From contig JAAZUV010000102.1 of NCBI GenBank assembly GCA_018623995.1, positions 1 through 5,577 of the forward strand: a stretch of DNA of 5,577 bases, given 5' to 3'. Positions 1 through 4,540 of the stretch are shown piece by piece. The notes beneath the pieces were generated by a model. That model was given only the letters and a program-made list of their open reading frames with translations. It had not been told where the DNA came from and did no database searches. Source of the DNA: Methanobacteriota archaeon (lineage in GTDB: Archaea; Thermoplasmatota; Poseidoniia; Poseidoniales; Poseidoniaceae). The stretch's first letter is position 1. Every line of letters begins with the position of its first letter. The translations under genes and the position numbers were made by a program.

Positions 1-1
1 A

Positions 2-49
2 GGTTCTGGTGCAACATGTGCCGTCCATGTCTTTGGGAGGCAGCGATGA
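2..49 (+). CDS. Thiolase (acetyl-CoA C-acetyltransferase), C-terminal tail only
   Basis: Only the last 15 codons are inside the window, read from base 2 to a TGA at 47-49. They give GSGATCAVHVFGRQR. This matches the usual end of archaeal SCP-x-type thiolases, a glycine-rich GGxGA turn followed by a hydrophobic VVHI-like strand. The family condenses two acetyl-CoA into acetoacetyl-CoA, the first step of the mevalonate route to archaeal isoprenoid lipids. The stop overlaps the start of the next gene (ATGA at 46-49), and that gene has a DUF35 OB-fold. In archaea, thiolase and DUF35 genes are typically adjacent and their products form a complex with HMG-CoA synthase. The synthase gene would be expected just upstream, outside the window. 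The fragment is short, so the call rests on the motif plus the neighbour. Confidence 0.72.
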   Translation, partial: GSGATCAVHVFGRQR

Positions 50-846
50 TGCCGATAGCCACCTTGTCCGACGGCGAAGATCACTTCGCTTGCAGCCAAT
101 ACGGAGGAAACTGGGCTGGCCCAGATGGGGACCGTTTGACGATTTTACTTGGTCTCCTAAAGCAACTACCTGCTGCTTCACTGAACCTTCATACCTTCGA
201 GGATTTCTTGGAATTCACACCAAGTGTAAGCGTTCGAGACATCATCGAATCGAGTACGGAGTGGCGTATCGATGAACAAGCAAGTTTGTACCTACATGCA
301 AGCAAGAGCAGTTACATTGTTGCAATAACAACCTCACAAGACGAACCCACTTGGCCATCCTTCGACGCTACACCGTACGACGAGGATATGAAAGATCAAC
401 TTGTACAACAATGGCAGATTGAGGTCGAAGGCGTAAGCCAAGGAGCATATGTCTCCCAAGCACAGCACACGATTGCAACACCATCCCGGCTTGGTTTGAT
501 AGCCCAGATTGATCATGAGCAACTCGTTTGGCCGCCTCGGCAACTCAACGCAACTGGCAAGAGAATCGAGTCCGCAAGCGAGCAACTCTCTGAAACAGCA
601 ACGATTCTGACTTGGACTCGACTGAGTGCAGCCGGTGCACCCTCGGAATTCTCTGGACGAGCACCGATTCTTGATGGCGTCTCAACGGTCCTTGTTCAAT
701 TCCCAGAGGGTCCAAAAGGCGTCTTCATGTTGGCTGATGACGAGCACAACGCACCAATCATCGATGCAAGCGTTCGCTTTGATGTCCGACGCCTCTATGG
801 GCAAGATGGCATGATGCATTACGGCCTGAAGGCCATCCTATTATAA
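46..846 (+). CDS. DUF35-type OB-fold protein with degenerate zinc ribbon, partner of thiolase
   Basis: The protein has 266 residues if started at the ATG at 46, which overlaps the thiolase stop as ATGA; an ATG at 49 is equally possible. The frame stays open upstream to base 1, but a start at 16 would overlap the thiolase coding end and add a Cys-rich stretch that looks like out-of-frame thiolase. Residues about 184-266 look like the DUF35 OB-fold: ILTWTRLSAAGAPSEF, then API, VLVQFPEG and a final strand ending GLKAILL. Just before it, residues about 150-172 keep the PPR core of the usual rubredoxin-like ribbon (VWPPR at 161-165), but the positions normally occupied by the four Cys are other residues (roughly Q, H, N and G). 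In studied archaeal complexes DUF35 bridges thiolase and HMG-CoA synthase and helps pass acetoacetyl-CoA between them. The N-terminal 148 residues are not recognised; ordinary DUF35 proteins are about 130 residues, so this is about twice the usual length. The family call is moderately sure; the role is inferred from family and context. Confidence 0.68.
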   Translation: MMPIATLSDGEDHFACSQYGGNWAGPDGDRLTILLGLLKQLPAASLNLHTFEDFLEFTPSVSVRDIIESSTEWRIDEQASLYLHASKSSYIVAITTSQDEPTWPSFDATPYDEDMKDQLVQQWQIEVEGVSQGAYVSQAQHTIATPSRLGLIAQIDHEQLVWPPRQLNATGKRIESASEQLSETATILTWTRLSAAGAPSEFSGRAPILDGVSTVLVQFPEGPKGVFMLADDEHNAPIIDASVRFDVRRLYGQDGMMHYGLKAILL

Positions 847-868
847 TTCTAAACGCGTGGATAGAAGC

Positions 869-875
869 CTTCATA
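869..875 (+). promoter_or_regulatory. Candidate TATA-like promoter box for a leaderless transcript
   Basis: CTTCATA begins 31 bases before the ATG at 900. The same heptamer begins 29 bases before the ATG at 2013. Neither gene has a purine-rich ribosome-binding site. An archaeal TATA box lies about 26-30 bases before the transcription start, so a transcript from here would begin close to the ATG. A more AT-rich tract at 838-847 is an alternative box for a short-leader transcript. Assignment is by position and similarity only. Confidence 0.3.
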
Positions 876-899
876 GAAAGTCTGTCCCGTGGATAAAAT

Positions 900-1916
900 A
901 TGGCTGGGTTTGGTGGTATCCGCAAAGGAAGAAAGGAAGCGGCTGACAATCTTTCCATCCAAGAGGATGGAGATTGTGCCCGTTGTGGTGGAGAAAGCCA
1001 ACCATCAACCATGGATGGTTACCTTGTATGCAGCCGATGCTCGTACGAGTGGGCTGATCCAAATCACGTTTCCCGCAAAGTCCGTGGGCCACCACCGAAT
1101 CACCGCCGAGATTCAGAATTGATTAACGAATTCAAGGCAGAAATGGAGCGAGGAGACCTCAAAGGCGTCCTTGGTGTCGATTCGAATCTCTCCGCTGAGC
1201 AAGAACAATCGCTCAAGCGATTGGAGGACAAGTGGATGAGTGGAATGCAAGGGCATTACAACGCTGCATCCGAGGATCGCAAACCACTCATGATTAGTTT
1301 TGACGATGACGACAACTTGGTTTCAACAGAAGTCGCTGCATTGACGATTGTTTCCAATGGCTTTGACGGAGGAGAAGAGATTCGTCTTGAATACCCTGGC
1401 AGAGGGACCGAATTTTACGCATATAACGAGCGAAGCCCAACTGGATGGAAGCGTGGTCGCAACAGTGAGGATACAGCCAGATCGATCACCAACGTCATCA
1501 ATCGGTCTTCACGTCTGGTCTATGCAAATCTGGAGGGTAACCGCATTTCCTTCGAATTGAGAGATGATGCTCTCAAAGCAGAATCGCTTGTTCTCTTCGT
1601 TGATGATCCAGGAGGTCAAGACATTGTCGCAGAGAAAGGAGGTGTCATCCTTGATTTCCGTGATGTCAATGTCTTAGATGATTATCGAAACGTCATCGCT
1701 CTGGTCCTTGAAGATGGCATCATCTCGCCAAGTGAGGATCAGATGATGTGGGTTATGCGCCAACAGCTCGGCGTGAGTGAAGAACAGCATGTTGCTCTTG
1801 TTCAGGAAATCTTCGGCGGTAACGCGCTGAAGGAGTGTCCAAATTGCAATCAAATGGCTGAACTTTATCCAGAGTACTCAGCATGGTATTGTCAGCCGTG
1901 CGAAAGTTGGCTCTGA
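900..1916 (+). CDS. Double zinc-ribbon protein with TerB-like C-terminal module, function unknown
   Basis: This is a 338-residue soluble protein with no signal peptide or membrane segment. An N-terminal Cys4 zinc ribbon is formed by C26/C29 and C44/C47 (CARC, CSRC followed by YEW). A charged, mostly helical linker follows (about 70-120), then a mixed alpha/beta region (about 128-255) that I do not recognise. Residues about 259-306 (DDYRNVIALVLEDGIISPSE, then a Met/Gln-rich helix and LGVSEEQH) resemble the DG-x-I-S-x-x-E helical repeat of TerB-like or tellurite-resistance-type domains, which often sit in archaeal zinc-ribbon proteins. A second Cys4 ribbon closes the chain, C313/C316 and C331/C334, ending WYCQPCESWL. 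Two terminal ribbons suggest a protein- or nucleic-acid-binding scaffold, but no function can be assigned. The gene lies 53 bases after the DUF35 gene and about 96 before the actin gene, so it is probably its own unit. The start has no Shine-Dalgarno sequence; the short distance to the first Cys supports it. Confidence 0.85.
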   Translation: MAGFGGIRKGRKEAADNLSIQEDGDCARCGGESQPSTMDGYLVCSRCSYEWADPNHVSRKVRGPPPNHRRDSELINEFKAEMERGDLKGVLGVDSNLSAEQEQSLKRLEDKWMSGMQGHYNAASEDRKPLMISFDDDDNLVSTEVAALTIVSNGFDGGEEIRLEYPGRGTEFYAYNERSPTGWKRGRNSEDTARSITNVINRSSRLVYANLEGNRISFELRDDALKAESLVLFVDDPGGQDIVAEKGGVILDFRDVNVLDDYRNVIALVLEDGIISPSEDQMMWVMRQQLGVSEEQHVALVQEIFGGNALKECPNCNQMAELYPEYSAWYCQPCESWL

Positions 1917-1931
1917 ATATTGTTCTATAGA

Positions 1932-1963
1932 TTTTTTACCGGCTTAAATTTCAAACCTTTTTT
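1932..1963 (+). terminator. Probable archaeal oligo-T termination region
   Basis: Two runs of six T (1932-1937 and 1958-1963) lie within 50 bases after the stop at 1914-1916. Archaeal RNA polymerase stops at T-rich tracts without needing a hairpin, and I see no strong hairpin here. It separates the zinc-ribbon gene from the actin-like gene. Confidence 0.45.
1943..1951 (+). promoter_or_regulatory. Alternative TATA-like box upstream of the actin-like gene
   Basis: CTTAAATTT is the best match in this intergenic region to a generic archaeal TATA box. It lies about 62-70 bases before the ATG at 2013 and would give a leader of roughly 35-45 bases. It competes with the CTTCATA box at 1984-1990, which would give a leaderless message. 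Confidence 0.3.
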
Positions 1964-1983
1964 GCGAACGTGAGCGAGGGATG

Positions 1984-1990
1984 CTTCATA
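1984..1990 (+). promoter_or_regulatory. Candidate TATA-like box, same heptamer as at 869-875
   Basis: CTTCATA starts 29 bases before the ATG at 2013, almost the same distance as the copy before the gene at 900. No Shine-Dalgarno sequence precedes this ATG (bases just before it read CGTTAGA), which suits a leaderless transcript. Confidence 0.33.
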
Positions 1991-2012
1991 AGGTGGACGG
2001 TGTTCCGTTAGA

Positions 2013-3050
2013 ATGGCGAACGCTATGGCAGAAGATGTATTGTATATTGGAATTGATTTGGGAACTTTCCGTTCGGTTATGGTCTCCTCTGGAAACCACG
2101 AAGAAGAAGAACTCACTGTGATTGGAACACCGAAAGATCCAATCGCACGAAATTTCCTCAAGCGAGATGTTCTCTTCGGAGAAGATGCTCTGAAGAACAG
2201 ACTTGCATTGAACCTCTTCCGCCCGCTCGAGCTTGGTGTCATCAAGGATACGGTTGAAGATCGACAATTCATCGCTCACTTCATCACCCATCTTATCGGT
2301 CTAGCAGACCCTGAGGAGCACGACCGTGTCGTCGCTGTTATTGGTGCACCTGCTGAAGCCAGCCACGTCGACAAGACGGCCATCTTTGATGCTGCAGCAG
2401 GTAGCGTCAATGCTGCTATGATCATCTCCGAGCCATTCGCTGTCGCTTACGCTCTTGACATGATTGAGCACACACTCGTCATCGACATCGGCGCAGGAAC
2501 AACGGACCTTTGCCGTGTCTACGGAACCATCCCTGGTCCAGGCGACCAAATGCACACCGGATACGCTGGAGACTACGTTGATGCTCAAATCATCAAGGAA
2601 GTCCAATCCAAGTACAACGGAGCTCAAATCACCAAGGACATGGCTCGACGCTGGAAGGAACAGTACTCCTTCGTATCGACCTCAACACCTGACGAGCCAA
2701 TCATGGTTGATTTCTCCATTGAAGGAAAGGCCATGAGTCTCGACATCACAGACTGTATGCAACGTGCCTGTGAATCCATTGTTGACCCAATCGTCGAGAA
2801 CGTTAAGCAACTCATCGCTGATTCAAACCCTGAATACCACGACCAATTCCGTCGAAACATGGTTCTCGCTGGTGGCGGATCGGGTATTCGTGGACTGGGT
2901 GCACTCATCGAACGCCGACTCTCCGACATGGGCGATGTCAACGTTCACGTTGTCGACGACCCTGTTCGACTCGGTGCAATGGGTGGTCTCCGCTTGGCTA
3001 TGGAAGTTCCAGAAGACATGTGGAAGAACCTCACCCTCGCATCTCGCTGA
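2013..3050 (+). CDS. MamK-family actin-like ATPase (archaeal)
   Basis: This 345-residue protein has the length of bacterial MamK and MreB. All actin-fold nucleotide motifs are present in order: phosphate-1 loop IGIDLGTFRS (12-21), connect-1 IISEPFAVAYALD (137-149) with the probable catalytic Glu140, phosphate-2 loop VIDIGAGTTDL (156-166), adenosine motif LAGGGSGIRGL (285-295) and connect-2 LGAMGGLRLA (320-329). From memory the closest match is magnetosome MamK rather than MreB: shared family-specific stretches include GTIPGPGDQ after phosphate-2, AGDYVD, KEQYSFV and the tail RLAMEVPEDMW. MamK polymerises with ATP into cytoplasmic filaments that position magnetosomes; here the cargo is unknown, since no other magnetosome gene is in view. 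The start at 2013 leaves about 11 residues before the first beta strand, as in MamK; Met5 (2025) is an alternative. From about 2250 onward the gene is rich in C-ending and AAG codons, unlike its neighbours, which suggests strong expression. A two-TM protein gene follows after 9 bases, a possible membrane partner. Confidence 0.9.
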   Translation: MANAMAEDVLYIGIDLGTFRSVMVSSGNHEEEELTVIGTPKDPIARNFLKRDVLFGEDALKNRLALNLFRPLELGVIKDTVEDRQFIAHFITHLIGLADPEEHDRVVAVIGAPAEASHVDKTAIFDAAAGSVNAAMIISEPFAVAYALDMIEHTLVIDIGAGTTDLCRVYGTIPGPGDQMHTGYAGDYVDAQIIKEVQSKYNGAQITKDMARRWKEQYSFVSTSTPDEPIMVDFSIEGKAMSLDITDCMQRACESIVDPIVENVKQLIADSNPEYHDQFRRNMVLAGGGSGIRGLGALIERRLSDMGDVNVHVVDDPVRLGAMGGLRLAMEVPEDMWKNLTLASR

Positions 3051-3059
3051 GTTGTTTCC

Positions 3060-3791
3060 ATGAACAAAGGGCTCGCCATAACTGGTGGCGTTCTGCTTAT
3101 TCTGGCCCTGTTTGGATTTGTATTTTCTGTTGCAGGGATTGCAACTTACGAACCCAACAGCGATAACATTCTGCACGATACGGAAACTGACGGTACAGTT
3201 TTCAATTTCGATGGCACATCGAGCTGGCTGGAAGTTTATGCAAAAGGCGATGTTGATTGTTACAGTTATTCCATTTCAGTGACGGATGACATGTTTGAGT
3301 ATTTTTATCCAAATTGTGATGCTGGAACAGAAATTACTGGGTACACATACCTTGGTGATGTTGAAATTTACGATGCTGGAACTTACAATATCGATGCTGA
3401 AGGCGATGTCGTGATTGTTGATGCAGATGATCTCTTCGGCCCGGTGTTCGCGATGTGTGGCGGTGGTGTTTGTTGTCTAGTGGGCCTCATTCTCTTGATT
3501 GTTGGACTTTCTACAGGTAAAAGTGCACCTCAAATGATCGTATATCAACAACCTGATGGAACGATGTATCAACCGAACCAGACAACAGTTCACCAATACA
3601 TCCCTCCAGGTGTGCAACCAACTCAGCAACAATTCCCTACGCAGCCACAAGTCCAGCAACCACAAGTCCAGCAAACACAGATCCAGCAGCAGCAAGACAT
3701 TCATCCTGCTTTTGAGGAAAACCCCAATGCAGTCCCGATTTATCAAACAGATTTTGATGGGTTTTCATTCGAACACAAAAACGACGATTGA
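3060..3791 (+). CDS. Two-TM membrane protein with Gln-rich tail, function unknown
   Basis: The protein has 243 residues. A hydrophobic segment at about 5-27 begins right after MNKG and may be a signal anchor. It is followed by an acidic beta-rich domain (about 30-124; many Asp, Tyr and Thr) with two Cys (C67, C86) that could form a disulfide outside the cell. A second hydrophobic segment at about 126-151 contains a Cys/Gly cluster (CGGGVCCL). The rest is a hydrophilic tail rich in Gln and Pro (about 158-215) with a three-copy five-residue repeat at 196-210, ending in an acidic segment. By the positive-inside tendency both ends should be cytoplasmic with the middle domain outside. I recognise no family. 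The gene starts 9 bases after the actin-like gene stop and its own stop lies 6 bases before the sirtuin start, so it is very probably co-transcribed. No Shine-Dalgarno sequence precedes its ATG, so translation may be coupled. The tail facing the cytoplasm could contact the filament protein, which is only a hypothesis. Confidence 0.85.
   Translation: MNKGLAITGGVLLILALFGFVFSVAGIATYEPNSDNILHDTETDGTVFNFDGTSSWLEVYAKGDVDCYSYSISVTDDMFEYFYPNCDAGTEITGYTYLGDVEIYDAGTYNIDAEGDVVIVDADDLFGPVFAMCGGGVCCLVGLILLIVGLSTGKSAPQMIVYQQPDGTMYQPNQTTVHQYIPPGVQPTQQQFPTQPQVQQPQVQQTQIQQQQDIHPAFEENPNAVPIYQTDFDGFSFEHKNDD
3645..3689 (+). repeat. Three tandem 15-bp units coding xQ[V/I]QQ
   Basis: Units at 3645-3659, 3660-3674 and 3675-3689 follow each other without a gap. 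The first two are identical and the third differs at a few bases. They encode PQVQQ, PQVQQ and TQIQQ in the Gln-rich tail. The unit length is a multiple of three, so copy-number change would keep the frame. It looks like a low-complexity coding expansion, not a regulatory repeat. Confidence 0.9.
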
Positions 3792-3797
3792 GGAATC

Positions 3798-4505
3798 ATG
3801 ATTTCAAAACAAACCAACGTTGTGATCTTGACTGGTGCTGGTATCAGTGCTGAGTCTGGAATCCGAACCTTTCGCGATTCGAATGGATTGTGGGAAAATC
3901 ATCGAATTGAGGAGGTTGCCACACCCGAAGGGTGGCAAGCCAATCCCCAGCTTGTATGGAATTTTTACCAGCAGCGACGAAGACAATTGTTGGAAGTCAA
4001 ACCAAACCAAGGCCATGAGGCATTGGTATCACTCGAGAATCACCTGCAAAACTTCCTCTTAGTGACCCAGAACGTCGATGACTTACATGAACGGGCAGGC
4101 TCAAAGAATTTGATTCACATGCATGGAGAACTTGCCAAACTGCGATGCGAAGTGTGCAGCCATGTTGAGGAGATGATGGAAGATGAACATCTTCAGGAAA
4201 CTTTCCTTTCGTGTTCAAAGTGCGAAGGTCGACTACGACCACATATTGTTTGGTTCAATGAGATGCCTATGCAGATGCCTGAAATTGAGAAAGCACTGTC
4301 CGAATGTGATGTCTTCATTGCCATTGGCACAAGTGGCCACGTCTATCCTGCTGCAAATTTCCTACATATGGCACGTCGTCACGGTGCGCATACCATGGGC
4401 ATCAATCTTGACCCACCAGAAAATGTCTACTTTTTTGATGAATTCATCCAAGGGAAAGCTGGAGAAATTCTCCCAATGCTCATCGAAAAGTGGACGCAAT
4501 CTTGA
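3798..4505 (+). CDS. Class III (CobB/SIRT5-like) NAD-dependent protein deacylase, Sir2 family
   Basis: This 235-residue protein is close to E. coli CobB over its whole length. It shows the NAD-binding GAGISAESGIRTFR (13-26), NVDDLH (92-97) in the active site, the catalytic His109 in IHMHGEL, GTSGHVYPA (177-185) and NLDPP (203-207). The class III acyl pocket pair is present as Tyr57 and Arg60 in FYQQRR; in SIRT5 and CobB these bind the carboxylate of succyl-type acyl groups. Desuccinylase or demalonylase activity, besides deacetylation, is therefore predicted. The zinc site is a full Cys4 set, C117/C120 and C139/C142, whereas E. coli CobB as I recall it departs from the plain CxxC pairs. The reaction removes the acyl group from lysine using NAD and yields nicotinamide and O-acyl-ADP-ribose. 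It is cytoplasmic; targets are unknown. The start at 3798 lies 6 bases after the preceding stop, with GAGGA at 3790-3794 overlapping that stop. This subfamily is commonest in bacteria, so an ancient transfer is possible. Confidence 0.95.
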   Translation: MISKQTNVVILTGAGISAESGIRTFRDSNGLWENHRIEEVATPEGWQANPQLVWNFYQQRRRQLLEVKPNQGHEALVSLENHLQNFLLVTQNVDDLHERAGSKNLIHMHGELAKLRCEVCSHVEEMMEDEHLQETFLSCSKCEGRLRPHIVWFNEMPMQMPEIEKALSECDVFIAIGTSGHVYPAANFLHMARRHGAHTMGINLDPPENVYFFDEFIQGKAGEILPMLIEKWTQS

Positions 4506-4526
4506 CCAATGTTTTTGCAACGTATT

Positions 4527-4532
4527 GAGGAG
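4527..4532 (+). promoter_or_regulatory. Shine-Dalgarno site of the PhoX-like gene
   Basis: GAGGAG ends 8 bases before the ATG at 4541, a standard spacing. It supports that start, which also gives a clean signal peptide. It contrasts with the genes at 900 and 2013, which have no such site, and indicates that this gene is translated from an internal position of a longer message. Confidence 0.6.
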
Positions 4533-4540
4533 TAACAACC

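Noticed and set aside
16..45. Cys-rich N-terminal extension (CRPC) of the DUF35 gene as a zinc motif
   Set aside because: These bases code the thiolase tail in frame 2; the ATGA overlap at 46-49 gives a better start.
9..275. Arg-rich open frame of 88 codons on the + strand
   Set aside because: It lies wholly across the thiolase end and the DUF35 gene, has an odd Arg-rich composition and matches no family; it is an out-of-frame shadow.
1925..2291. Overlapping minus-strand frames at the actin promoter and 5' end
   Set aside because: Composition is low-complexity Ser/Arg or Ser/Glu, there are no motifs, and they oppose the clear actin-like coding frame.
3645..3689. CRISPR or regulatory iteron reading of the tandem repeat
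   Set aside because: Units are contiguous with no spacers, are in frame, and code a Gln-rich protein repeat.
2013..4505. Magnetosome gene island
   Set aside because: Only the MamK-like gene fits. The neighbouring membrane protein has no MamJ, MamI or MamB-like features, and the sirtuin and PhoX-like genes are not magnetosome genes.
4511..4516. T-run between sirtuin and PhoX-like gene as a terminator
   Set aside because: It is only five T, and there is no convincing promoter box in the 35-base gap, while a good Shine-Dalgarno site follows; read-through is more likely.
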